Of a stretch of DNA of 21,869 nt, positions 7,373 to 14,987 are shown in pieces. The notes under the pieces were generated by a model. That model worked only from the letters and a program-made list of their open reading frames with translations. It was not told where the DNA came from and ran no database searches. Location of the stretch: assembly GCA_009694925.1 (NCBI GenBank), contig SIBX01000007.1:1-21869 (forward strand), in the 5' to 3' direction. How positions within the stretch are numbered: position 1 is the first letter of the stretch; every line of letters begins with the position of its first letter. This DNA comes from Minisyncoccota bacterium. Its GTDB lineage: Bacteria > Patescibacteriota > Minisyncoccia > UBA6257 > 1-14-0-10-40-38. Made by a program: the position numbers and the translations under genes.

Positions 7373-7401
7373 ATTTTATAAACAGATTAAGTGATTCACA
7401 A
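7373..7401 (-). promoter_or_regulatory. rpmF promoter
   Basis: On the minus strand TTGTGA (7396-7401), 17 bp, TAAAAT (7373-7378). The predicted start near 7366 gives an 11-nt leader without an SD. It is divergent from the islet B promoter at 7459. Confidence 0.5.
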
Positions 7402-7458
7402 AGAATAACTCAACTTTTTGAAAAAGTCCAGTCTATTTATGGCGACCATCCATAACTA

Positions 7459-7487
7459 TTGACAATCTAATAGTTTTCTGATAGTAT
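7459..7487 (+). promoter_or_regulatory. Promoter of islet B
   Basis: Perfect -35 TTGACA (7459-7464), 17 bp, -10 TAGTAT (7482-7487). The start is expected near 7494, giving a leader of about 60 nt that contains two mini-ORFs and a hairpin. Confidence 0.75.
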
Positions 7488-7519
7488 ATACGGCAGTACC
7501 AATCAGGAAGGGGAAATCA

Positions 7520-7560
7520 ATGGCAAGGCTATGAAAATAGCCTTTAGGGGAAAGAAATGA
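7520..7560 (+). other. Two overlapping leader mini-ORFs in the islet B 5' UTR
   Basis: AAGGGG (7508-7513) precedes, by 6 nt, ATG 7520 of a four-residue frame (MARL, stop TGA 7532-7534). Its stop overlaps, as ATGA, the ATG at 7531 of a nine-residue frame (MKIAFRGKK, stop TGA 7558-7560). That stop again overlaps, as ATGA, the start of the main gene at 7557. Such a chain suits translational coupling or a leader-peptide control. It is too short to prove coding. Confidence 0.45.
7525..7544 (+). promoter_or_regulatory. Tetraloop hairpin in the islet B leader
   Basis: AAGGCTAT (7525-7532) and ATAGCCTT (7537-7544) form a perfect 8-bp stem closed by a GAAA (GNRA-type) tetraloop. It ends two bases before the SD AGGGGA (7546-7551) of the main gene, so it may set access of ribosomes or stabilise the mRNA. 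Confidence 0.55.
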
Positions 7561-7988
7561 CAACCGCACTGACCACCTCTCGCTTTGTTCGTTCTGGTTT
7601 CGAATTCCGAGTTGCTCCCGATACGGAAGTAAACACCTGGGATCTCGTGCCAAACGCTCCAAATCGAGACGGAAAAGTGACCGCGACGTCGTTTCCCGAT
7701 TCGATCGCAAGCATCTCCGAGGCATTCTTGGCAACTGGAGACGGACAGTCCTTTTCGGCTTCCCTCGAAGAAGCGATGAGCTTGCTCGAGTTCCATCCGG
7801 AAGTTCTTGAGGGTCACATACTCATCGTGACCGGCACACAGGTCATGAGAGGTGGCGCCAGAAACATGGAGGTCTTCGCGATTCGTAAACACGAACGCGC
7901 AGATAATACAGGTTTCGTCGTCACAACGATCCCACTCACTGCAGCGTGGGCACGCCACTACAAGATGGCACAACTCACAGCCACCTGA
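7557..7988 (+). CDS. Unrecognised 143-residue soluble protein (islet B)
   Basis: Starts at ATG 7557 with AGGGGA 5 nt upstream. The sequence has no Cys, no signal peptide and no membrane segment. Stretches such as ASISEAFLATGDGQSF, LEGHILIVTGTQVM and FAIRKHERADNTGFVVTTIP alternate as one would expect of a small alpha/beta fold. I do not recognise a family. G+C is about one half by sampling lines, and codon choice (CGC, CTC, GTC, CTG) differs from the A+T-rich neighbours. It is a monocistronic unit with its own consensus promoter, structured leader and very strong terminator, placed between divergently oriented rpmF and dnaE. A longer open frame exists on the opposite strand but has no promoter, SD or terminator, so this strand is preferred. 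Function is unknown. Confidence 0.7.
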   Translation: MTTALTTSRFVRSGFEFRVAPDTEVNTWDLVPNAPNRDGKVTATSFPDSIASISEAFLATGDGQSFSASLEEAMSLLEFHPEVLEGHILIVTGTQVMRGGARNMEVFAIRKHERADNTGFVVTTIPLTAAWARHYKMAQLTAT

Positions 7989-7998
7989 CCCCCCCAGT

Positions 7999-8058
7999 CC
8001 CGACACTAGAGCTTATCGCGCACGGCGCGGAGCTCTAGTTGTCGGGGCTTCTTTTTTT
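7999..8058 (+). terminator. Strong intrinsic terminator of islet B
   Basis: A 15-bp stem with one bulged T: CCCGACACTAGAGCT (7999-8013) with AGCTCTAGTTGTCGGG (8031-8046), loop GC-rich, followed by CTTCTTTTTTT. It insulates dnaE from islet B transcription. Confidence 0.9.
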
Positions 8059-8068
8059 ACAAAAAATT

Positions 8069-8105
8069 TTGTATTTTATCCTCAATTAAAATAGAATTGA
8101 GGATA
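8069..8105 (+). promoter_or_regulatory. dnaE promoter region with SD-sequestering inverted repeat
   Basis: TATCCTCAATT (8077-8087) and AATTGAGGATA (8095-8105) are perfect 11-bp arms around a 7-nt loop. The right arm contains GAGG (8099-8102), the dnaE SD. TTGTAT (8069-8074), 17 bp, TAGAAT (8092-8097) is a possible promoter overlapping the repeat. Thus it is either an operator over a near-leaderless promoter, or, if transcription starts further upstream, an RNA hairpin that hides the SD. Confidence 0.5.
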
Positions 8106-8108
8106 TAT

Positions 8109-11100
8109 ATGGAAGCAAAATTTACACATCTCCACGTCCACTCTCATTATTCCCTCTTAGACGGCCTTCCAAAAATTCCAGACCTCGTAAAACGAGTTAA
8201 GGAGTTGGGAATGGATTCCGTTGCTCTGACCGATCACGGCAATCTTTATGGCGCTATAGAGTTTTATAAAGAAGGAAAAAAACAAGGCATTAAGCCAATT
8301 TTAGGAGTTGAAGCTTATATTTCTCCTAAAGGAATGGAAGACAAGGATAGTAACGACGAAAAATATTTTCATTTAACTCTTTTGGTAAAAAATAATCAGG
8401 GTTGGCAAAACCTCATCAAGCTAGTTACAGAAGCTCATCTTAAGGGTTTTTATTATAAGCCGAGAATGGATAAAAATATTTTAAGAAGATATTCCGAAGG
8501 ATTAATTGCCCTGTCTGGTTGTATAACCGGAGAAGTTTCAAGAAATATTTTATCTGGTAATTATGAAAAGGCAGTTGCCACAGCCAAAGAGTATGAAGAA
8601 ATTTTCGGAAAAGGAAATTATTATTTAGAAGTTGGCAATCATCCTGGCTTTAAAGATACCGTTAAAGCCAAAGAAGGATTAATTAAAATTTCTAAGGAAA
8701 CCGGCATTCCCCTAGTAGCCACTCAAGATCTTCACTATTTAAAAAAAGAAGATTCAGAATATCACGACATCTTACTCGCAGTTCAAACCGGAAATAAGTT
8801 AAGCGATCCAGGCCGCCTCACCCTTAAAGACGACGATTTTTCTATGACCTCTCCCCAAGAAATGCTTGAGCGCTTTCAAGATATTCCAGAAGCAGTTTCT
8901 AATGCCTATAAAATATCAGAAATGTGCAATCTTGAAATTGAATTAGGGAAAATTAAGCTTCCAAAATTTCAGACGCCAACCGGCGAACAATCCGTAGATT
9001 ATTTTAAAAAATTAATAGCAGAAAGAACCAGCGGAAGATATGAAAATAAAACAGAAGAGGTCGTAAAAAGAATTGAAATGGAGATTGGAGTTATAGAAAA
9101 AATGGGTTTTGCTGATTATTTTTTAATTGTTCAAGATTTTATTAACTGGGCTAAAGAGCATGGAATCGTTGTGGGTCCAGGCAGGGGCTCCGCCGCAGGC
9201 AGTATCATCTCTTATATATTGGGCATAACAGATATTGATCCGATCAAGTATGATCTGCTTTTTGAAAGATTTTTAAATCCGGACAGAATTCAATTGCCGG
9301 ATATAGACGTGGATATAACCGATATTCGTCGCGATGAAGTTATGGGCTATCTCCGCGAAAAATATGGCGAAGATAAAGTTGCCAACATTATTACCTTTGG
9401 AACCATGGCTGCCCGTGCTTCAATCCGCGACGTTGGCAGAACTATGGATATTTCATATGCCTTTTGCGATCAAATCGCAAAAATGATTCCTCTAGGGTCA
9501 GACTTAGAAGAAAGCTTAAAAGAAGTTGATGATCTAAAAAAATTATACAACGCAGATAAAAATGCAAAAAAACTAATTGACGTCGCCATGCATTTAGAGG
9601 GAGTCGCGCGCCACGCTTCGGTTCACGCCTGTGGAATTGTAATTTCTAATGAAACCTTAACTAATTATTTACCCCTTCAAAGAGCGCCACAAGATACAAA
9701 TATAGTCATCACTCAATTCGAAATGCATACCGTAGAAGATCTTGGTCTTCTAAAAATGGATCTTTTAGGTTTAAAAAACTTAACCATCATAGAAAATACG
9801 ATTAATTTAGTCGAAGAAAGATTTGGAATAAAAATCAATATTTCAAAAATTCCTATTGACGATAAAAAAGCTTTTGTCCTGCTCCAAACTGGAATTACTT
9901 GCGGAATATTCCAATTTGAATCCGCTGGCATGACTCGCTACCTAAAAGAACTCAAGCCAACAGAGATAGAAGATTTAATTGCCATGGTCGCTCTTTATCG
10001 CCCAGGACCAATGGAACTTATTCCAGAATACGTAGCCAGAAAACATAAAAGAAAAGAAGTGCTCTATCTCCATCCAAAACTTGAAGCAGTTTTTAAGAAT
10101 ACCTATGGCATCATGATCTACCAAGAACAACTGATGATGGGCGCTCGTGTTTTGGCTGGCTTCACCCTTGCCGAAGCAGATGTTTTAAGAAAAGCCGTTG
10201 GTAAAAAAATAAAAAGCTTACTCCAAGAACAAAAAAGTAAGCTCATTGATGGTTGTTTGAAAAATGGAATTTCTAAAGATGTAGCAGAAAAATTCTGGGC
10301 ACTAGTTGAACCATTTGATAGATATGGATTCAACAGAAGCCACGCTGCCGCCTATGCCATGATCGCCTATCGCACAGCCTACCTTAAGGCCAACTATCCA
10401 ATAGAGTTTATGAACTCTCTATTAAATTCTGACGCCGGAGACACAGAGCGCGCCGCTTACTTAATTCAAGAATGTAAAAAAATGAATCTTGAAGTTCTTC
10501 CTCCGGATATCAATAAAAGCTCTGCCAACTTCTTTCCAGAAACCAAGAAAACAATTCGCTTCGGTTTAACCGCTGTAAAAAATGTTGGTGCCAATATTAT
10601 TAACGCCATTATCGACGAAAGAAGAAAAGGTGGAGAATTTAAAAACTTAACCGACTTAATCTCGCGAGTAAAACATAAAGACTTAAATAAAAAATCTCTT
10701 GAGTCTTTAGTTAAATGCGGAGCTTTTGATTCTTTAGGCACGGAAAGAAATCAAATCATTTTCAATATTGAAGAAATTTTGAAGTTTATTAGCAATATGA
10801 AAAAATCCGAATCCGAAAATCTGATGGGATTATTTGGAGCGCCCAAAGCATCAACTAGCGCCCTCAAACTAAAAGAAGCGCCTCCAGCCACAACTGCCGA
10901 AAAATTATTATGGGAAAAAGAATTATTGGGTCTTTATGTCACCGATCACCCATTAAGCTATCTGAAGCCAAAAATAGATTTAATGAAAGCCAGACCAATC
11001 AATGAATGTATTGCCAACGGAAATGAATCTGGATATTTCAGAATCGCCGGACTTTTATCTGGCATAAGGAGAATCACCACCAAGAACGGCAAACCGATGA

Positions 11101-11276
11101 TTTTTGCAAAATTAGAAGATCTTACTAGTTCCCTTGAACTAGTTGTCTTCCCAACCATGCTAGAAAAGAAACCCTTAGTTTGGAAAGAAAATGCAGTTTT
11201 AGCAGTTGTGGGCAAAATGGATTTCGCGAGAGGCGAACCAAAAATCATCTGCGAAGACGCCACAGAAATTGTTTAA
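8109..11276 (+). CDS. dnaE: DNA polymerase III alpha subunit
   Basis: This is the replicative polymerase, with 1055 residues from ATG 8109. That ATG was preferred over an upstream TTG because GAGG sits 6 nt before it. An N-terminal PHP domain (residues about 1-270) starts FTHLHVHSHYSLLDG and keeps HxH, TDHGN, GVEAY, a His in KYFHLTLL, NHPG and DLHY, so the metal site looks complete. Palm and fingers follow: PGRGSAAGSIISYILGITD (about 356-374), catalytic Asp pair in PDIDVDI (about 397-403) and third Asp in KMDLLGL (about 549). A helix-hairpin-helix region lies near 815 and a C-terminal OB fold near 970-1050 (GLLSGIRRITTKNGKPM). E. coli DnaE is about 1160 residues; the C-terminal tau-binding part is short here. 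It lies between islets B and C, and its expression may be controlled through the leader inverted repeat. Confidence 0.97.
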   Translation: MEAKFTHLHVHSHYSLLDGLPKIPDLVKRVKELGMDSVALTDHGNLYGAIEFYKEGKKQGIKPILGVEAYISPKGMEDKDSNDEKYFHLTLLVKNNQGWQNLIKLVTEAHLKGFYYKPRMDKNILRRYSEGLIALSGCITGEVSRNILSGNYEKAVATAKEYEEIFGKGNYYLEVGNHPGFKDTVKAKEGLIKISKETGIPLVATQDLHYLKKEDSEYHDILLAVQTGNKLSDPGRLTLKDDDFSMTSPQEMLERFQDIPEAVSNAYKISEMCNLEIELGKIKLPKFQTPTGEQSVDYFKKLIAERTSGRYENKTEEVVKRIEMEIGVIEKMGFADYFLIVQDFINWAKEHGIVVGPGRGSAAGSIISYILGITDIDPIKYDLLFERFLNPDRIQLPDIDVDITDIRRDEVMGYLREKYGEDKVANIITFGTMAARASIRDVGRTMDISYAFCDQIAKMIPLGSDLEESLKEVDDLKKLYNADKNAKKLIDVAMHLEGVARHASVHACGIVISNETLTNYLPLQRAPQDTNIVITQFEMHTVEDLGLLKMDLLGLKNLTIIENTINLVEERFGIKINISKIPIDDKKAFVLLQTGITCGIFQFESAGMTRYLKELKPTEIEDLIAMVALYRPGPMELIPEYVARKHKRKEVLYLHPKLEAVFKNTYGIMIYQEQLMMGARVLAGFTLAEADVLRKAVGKKIKSLLQEQKSKLIDGCLKNGISKDVAEKFWALVEPFDRYGFNRSHAAAYAMIAYRTAYLKANYPIEFMNSLLNSDAGDTERAAYLIQECKKMNLEVLPPDINKSSANFFPETKKTIRFGLTAVKNVGANIINAIIDERRKGGEFKNLTDLISRVKHKDLNKKSLESLVKCGAFDSLGTERNQIIFNIEEILKFISNMKKSESENLMGLFGAPKASTSALKLKEAPPATTAEKLLWEKELLGLYVTDHPLSYLKPKIDLMKARPINECIANGNESGYFRIAGLLSGIRRITTKNGKPMIFAKLEDLTSSLELVVFPTMLEKKPLVWKENAVLAVVGKMDFARGEPKIICEDATEIV

Positions 11277-11325
11277 AAAAAATCCGCAAAATCTCTTCCA
11301 ATTTTAGGAAAAAACTCGGCGGATT
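11273..11325 (-). terminator. Terminator of islet C
   Basis: On the minus strand AATCCGC (11319-11325) pairs with GCGGATT (11281-11287), with an inner TTCC/GGAA pairing, followed by a run of eight T (11273-11280). It overlaps the dnaE stop codon on the other strand. Confidence 0.65.
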
Positions 11326-11346
11326 GAATCTGAATCCCCTCTTTAC

Positions 11347-11496
11347 CTACTTTGTCTGACAATATTCAACGTCCTGAGACCTGAACGTTCGAGAAACATC
11401 TACACAAAACGCATAAATGAGACCAATGAAACAAAGAAAAAGGCCAAATGTAATTATGGCAAGCAAAGGGGTAGGAAGTTCTTCTTCGTCACTCAT
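11347..11496 (-). CDS. Small single-span membrane protein (islet C)
   Basis: A 49-residue protein starting at ATG 11496, chosen over an upstream in-frame ATG because AAAGGG (11504-11509) lies 7 nt before it and the promoter start falls between the two. An acidic N terminus (MSDEEELPTP) precedes one hydrophobic helix (residues about 11-31, LLAIITFGLFLCFIGLIYAFC) and a polar tail with Cys (VSRTFRSQDVEYCQTK). The charge pattern suggests the short acidic end outside and the tail inside. I recognise no family. The unit has a consensus promoter and a terminator, and its base composition is less A+T-rich than dnaE and thrS on either side. It resembles islet A in design but not in sequence. Confidence 0.6.
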   Translation of the reverse strand: MSDEEELPTPLLAIITFGLFLCFIGLIYAFCVDVSRTFRSQDVEYCQTK

Positions 11497-11546
11497 GATC
11501 TGACCCTTTACCGAGGATGAATTGAGGAGAAAGAATCCAGCCCAGA

Positions 11547-11575
11547 TTATTACATAATAATTCACAATATGTCAA
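11547..11575 (-). promoter_or_regulatory. Promoter of islet C
   Basis: On the minus strand perfect TTGACA (11570-11575), 17 bp, TAATAA (11547-11552), TSS near 11540. The leader of about 44 nt carries the SD AAAGGG. It is divergent from thrS. Confidence 0.75.
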
Positions 11576-11620
11576 TATTTATTAAAAACCCGACTTAAGC
11601 TAAGATTTATACATAAATTT

Positions 11621-13363
11621 ATGAACAATATTGAAAATATCCGCCATTCCCTAGCCCATTTACTAGCCGCCTCTGTTTTAAAAAAATATAAGACAGCCAA
11701 ACTCGGCATCGGCCCCTCAATTGAAAACGGTTTTTATTACGATATTCAATTCAAAAACCCAATAGCCGAAGCTGACTTAGCTGAATTTGAAAAAGAAATA
11801 AAAAACCTAATTGCACAAAAGCTAGAATTTAAAGGCGAAAAAATAACTCCACTCAAAGCCAAAAAGCTTTTCGCTGGGCAAAAATTTAAACTCGACTTAA
11901 TTAAAGAATTTTCCAAAGATAAAAAAGATTTAACCATCTACAAAACAGGAGAAGTTTTTACCGATCTCTGCAAAGGCGGGCACGTTAAAAACACTTCCGA
12001 AATTAATCCCGAGGCCTTTAAACTAACCCACACGGCCGGAGCCTATTGGCGCGGAGATGAAAAAAATCCTCAACTCACCAGAATCTACGGACTAGCTTTC
12101 GAAAGTAAAGAAGAGTTAGAAAATTACATCAAACAACAAGAAGAAGCTAAAAAAAGAGATCATAAAATTTTAGGCCCTCAATTAGATCTTTTCTTTATCG
12201 ACGAAAAAATAGGTAAAGGATTGCCACTTTGGACCCCAAAAGGTACAGCAGTAAAATTCGAGTTAGCATCCTTTGCTCGTGAATTAGAGCGAAAATATGG
12301 CTATGAACACGTAGAAACCCCATATCTCGGAGCCGAAGAACTTTATCGCACTTCAGGACATCTTGATCATTATTCAAGCAATATGTATGCGCCAATCAAT
12401 ATGGATGGCGGTAAGTTTTATCTCCGCCCAATGGCCTGCCCGCACCACATTCGCATGTATCAGCGAAAACAATGGAGCTATAAAGAACTCCCTATCCGTT
12501 ATGCAGAAATAGCAGACTATAATCGCTATGAAAAATCGGGAGAGCTTATGGGAATGATTCGAGTAAGAAAATTCCAATTAACGGATGGACATATTTTTAT
12601 TGCACCAGAAGGCCTGAAAGAAGAATTTAAAAATGTTTGCAATATGATCTCCGAAGGAATAAAAGGCTTAGGTCTTTTAGATATAGTTTCTTATCGTTTT
12701 TCAAAACGTGATCCAAAAAATAAAGAGAAATATTTTAAAGACGATAAACTTTGGAATCATGCCGAAAGCATAATGAAAGAAGCGCTTGATGAACTTGGCT
12801 TAAAATATATAGAGGCCGAAGACGAAGCTGCTTTTTATGGACCAAAACTTGATGTTCAGGCAAAAAATATTAATGGCAAAGAAGATACCCTTTTCACTGC
12901 CCAGATAGATTTTCTCCTTCCACAAAAATTTGAGATAGAATATATAGACCAAGACGGACAAAAGAAACGTCCAGTTATGATTCATCGCTCAACTATTGGT
13001 TGTCTAGAACGCACTTTTGGATTTTTAATAGAACACTACGCCGGTGCCTTCCCTCTTTGGCTTTCACCTGTTCAAGCCAGGATTCTTCCTATAAGCGAAA
13101 AATTTTCTAGTTATGCCAATGAGTTAAAATCTGAATTGCTTAAAAATAATATTCGTGCAGATTTTCCAGAACCAAATGAAACTCTAGGCAAAAGAATAAG
13201 AGCCGGAGAAATGGAAAAAATCCCATTACTTATAATCATGGGAGAAAAAGAAGTTACCGCAAAAACCTTAACCATGCGACGTCACTCTGACAAATCCCAA
13301 AAAGAGATGACCATAAGTGAATTAATAAGCCTGATTCAAAAAGAAGTTAAAGAAAAGAAATAA
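11621..13363 (+). CDS. thrS: Threonyl-tRNA synthetase lacking the TGS domain
   Basis: Charges tRNA-Thr. The 580-residue protein begins directly at the editing domain: RHSLAHLLA with its HxxxH (H9, H13) and TDLCKGGHV supply the zinc/editing-site residues that hydrolyse Ser-tRNA-Thr. The N-terminal TGS domain (about 60 residues in E. coli, total 642) is absent. The class II catalytic core follows: GLPLWTPKGTAVK, MACPHHIRMY with the zinc-binding Cys, motif 2 YEKSGELMGMIRVRKFQLTDGHIF (first part of it at about residue 307), and motif 3 MIHRSTIGCLERTFGFLIEH. The C-terminal anticodon-binding domain (about 480-580) contains RADFPEPNETLGKRI. Start ATG 11621 has no SD; TTATACATAAAT just upstream suggests a near-leaderless start. 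It converges on gatB through a shared terminator. Confidence 0.96.
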   Translation: MNNIENIRHSLAHLLAASVLKKYKTAKLGIGPSIENGFYYDIQFKNPIAEADLAEFEKEIKNLIAQKLEFKGEKITPLKAKKLFAGQKFKLDLIKEFSKDKKDLTIYKTGEVFTDLCKGGHVKNTSEINPEAFKLTHTAGAYWRGDEKNPQLTRIYGLAFESKEELENYIKQQEEAKKRDHKILGPQLDLFFIDEKIGKGLPLWTPKGTAVKFELASFARELERKYGYEHVETPYLGAEELYRTSGHLDHYSSNMYAPINMDGGKFYLRPMACPHHIRMYQRKQWSYKELPIRYAEIADYNRYEKSGELMGMIRVRKFQLTDGHIFIAPEGLKEEFKNVCNMISEGIKGLGLLDIVSYRFSKRDPKNKEKYFKDDKLWNHAESIMKEALDELGLKYIEAEDEAAFYGPKLDVQAKNINGKEDTLFTAQIDFLLPQKFEIEYIDQDGQKKRPVMIHRSTIGCLERTFGFLIEHYAGAFPLWLSPVQARILPISEKFSSYANELKSELLKNNIRADFPEPNETLGKRIRAGEMEKIPLLIIMGEKEVTAKTLTMRRHSDKSQKEMTISELISLIQKEVKEKK

Positions 13364-13370
13364 AATCCTA

Positions 13371-13404
13371 AACTTTAAAACCGCCAATTGGCGGTTTTAA
13401 AGTT
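13371..13404. terminator. Bidirectional terminator between thrS and gatB
   Basis: A perfect 34-bp palindrome centred on CCAATTGG, with arms ending in AACTTTAAAACCGCC. It offers a T-rich end in both directions and overlaps the gatB stop codon. Confidence 0.85.
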
Positions 13405-14854
13405 TTAATAATTCCTCCCTAAATATCTTCTGTAAAATCCCCGGATTCCCCTTCCCCTTTAAGGCGCCCATCGCACGCCCAACTAAAAACTGCAAAGCAT
13501 TTTCTTTTCCTTTTTTAAAATCTTCTATAGCTTTTGGATTTTCTGCCAACATCTTATGCGCCAACAATCTCAATTCTCCCTCATCGGAAACCTGTTCCAA
13601 TCCCAAAGAAGATAAAAGATTATGCGGATCTTCACCAGTCTCTTCCATTTTCTTTAAAATATCCTTAGCCGATCTTGAAGAGACTTTATCATGAGAAATC
13701 ATCTCTATCAGATCAGAAAAGTTCTCAGGAGTTATTTTAATCTCACTAAATCCAATTTTCAAAGCAGACATTAAACCTATTAAGTCTGAAGTTAAATAGT
13801 TATAGATAAGTTGGATTTCTTTTTTGGTATTTATATTATCTTCAGCTTCAATTTCAGAGACAGATTCTTCAAAAAATCTTGCCAATGCCAAATCTTGAAC
13901 AAGAATATTTACTTGTTCCTCGTTTAATCCATACTCCTTTTGAAATCTCAATCTTTTAACTCCAGGCAATTCAGGAATACTGGCCTTAATTTCTTTTAAG
14001 CTGATTTTAGAAAGATCGAGCGGTGGAATATCTGGATCTGGGAAATATCTATAATCATGGGCAGATTCTTTAGATCTCTGTGAAAAAGTCGTGCCAGTAC
14101 TAGCATCCCATCCGCGAGTTTCCTGAATCACTTTTCCACCAGATTCCAAAACCTCTTCCTGTCTTTTAAGTTCGTATTCAATAGCTCCCCTTACCGAGGA
14201 AAAAGAAGCAATATTTTTTACTTCAACCTTTGTTCCAAGTTTAAATTCGCCACTAACTATGGTTCCCAAACTTACATTAGCCTCAACCCTCATTAAGCCC
14301 TTTTCCATATCCGCATCCGATGCTCCTAGATATTTCAAAGTTAATTGCAGTTCTTTTGCAAATTCCGACGCCTGTTCCGCATTCTTAATATCTGGCTCAG
14401 TAACAAGCTCCATCAAAGGCACCCCAGCCCTGTTATAATCAACAAAAGATACTTCTTTGCCGTCTTTATCCTTTCCATGCTCCAAGCTCCCGGTATCCTC
14501 TTCTAAATGAATTCTAGTGAGTTTTACGCCCCTTAAAACGCCCCCAAACACCAAAGGAAGGTCATATTGAGATATTTGATAAGCTTTCGGTATATCCGGA
14601 TAAAAATAATTTTTCCTATCAAATTTTGAAAATTGAGGGATATCTCCCTGAAGCGCCATTCCTATTTTTAAAACCAGCTCCACGGCTTTTTTATTTACCA
14701 CAGGCAATGTCCCTGGATGAGCTAAACAAATCGGACAAGTGTTTTTATTTGGTTCAATATTGAAAGTCTCATTAAGACAAGAGCAAAACATTTTTGTCTT
14801 TGTTTTGAGTTCCGCGTGTATTTCCAATCCTATTGTAGGAATATATTTAGACAT
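13397..14854 (-). CDS. gatB: Asp-tRNA(Asn)/Glu-tRNA(Gln) amidotransferase subunit B
   Basis: GatB is the kinase and tRNA-binding subunit of GatCAB, which converts Glu-tRNA(Gln) to Gln-tRNA(Gln), and Asp-tRNA(Asn) where needed, so the cell likely uses indirect Gln charging. The 485 residues are normal for the family. Signature stretches are IGLEIHAELKTKTKMFC (residues about 8-24), zinc-type CSC and CPIC pairs (about 24-42), RKNYFYPDIPKAYQISQYD (about 86-104) and VDYNRAGVPLMELVTEPD (about 138-155). The C-terminal YqeY-like helical domain ends FREELLKL. gatA and gatC are not in the window. A TATACT box lies near 14870 upstream but with a poor -35. There is no SD. Confidence 0.96.
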   Translation of the reverse strand: MSKYIPTIGLEIHAELKTKTKMFCSCLNETFNIEPNKNTCPICLAHPGTLPVVNKKAVELVLKIGMALQGDIPQFSKFDRKNYFYPDIPKAYQISQYDLPLVFGGVLRGVKLTRIHLEEDTGSLEHGKDKDGKEVSFVDYNRAGVPLMELVTEPDIKNAEQASEFAKELQLTLKYLGASDADMEKGLMRVEANVSLGTIVSGEFKLGTKVEVKNIASFSSVRGAIEYELKRQEEVLESGGKVIQETRGWDASTGTTFSQRSKESAHDYRYFPDPDIPPLDLSKISLKEIKASIPELPGVKRLRFQKEYGLNEEQVNILVQDLALARFFEESVSEIEAEDNINTKKEIQLIYNYLTSDLIGLMSALKIGFSEIKITPENFSDLIEMISHDKVSSRSAKDILKKMEETGEDPHNLLSSLGLEQVSDEGELRLLAHKMLAENPKAIEDFKKGKENALQFLVGRAMGALKGKGNPGILQKIFREELLKL

Positions 14855-14923
14855 TTAAGGTTAAAAAAAGTATAGCAAAAATATTGAAAAATAAAAATCA
14901 AAAACTATATTTGATTATAAAAT

Positions 14924-14952
14924 TTGCCTTTAAAATTTCATAAGAATACTAT
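14924..14952 (+). promoter_or_regulatory. Promoter of islet D
   Basis: TTGCCT (14924-14929), 17 bp, TACTAT (14947-14952). The leader holds a possible hairpin TTGTTTT/AAAACAA (14952-14958 with 14967-14973) and the SD AGGAGA (14977-14982) 5 nt before ATG 14988. Confidence 0.6.
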
Positions 14953-14987
14953 TGTTTTAGCACCACAAAACAACACAGGAGAATGTC

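Noticed and set aside
7503..8006. A 167-codon open frame on the minus strand opposite the islet B gene, Cys- and His-rich
   Set aside because: It has no promoter, SD or terminator in its direction, and it is the antisense shadow of a GC-rich gene with complete signals on the plus strand.
7439..8060. Target-site duplications or terminal inverted repeats around the islets
   Set aside because: I compared the flanks of islets A to E by eye and found no shared end motif or convincing direct repeats; ATGG/CCAT at 7439-7449 is too short.
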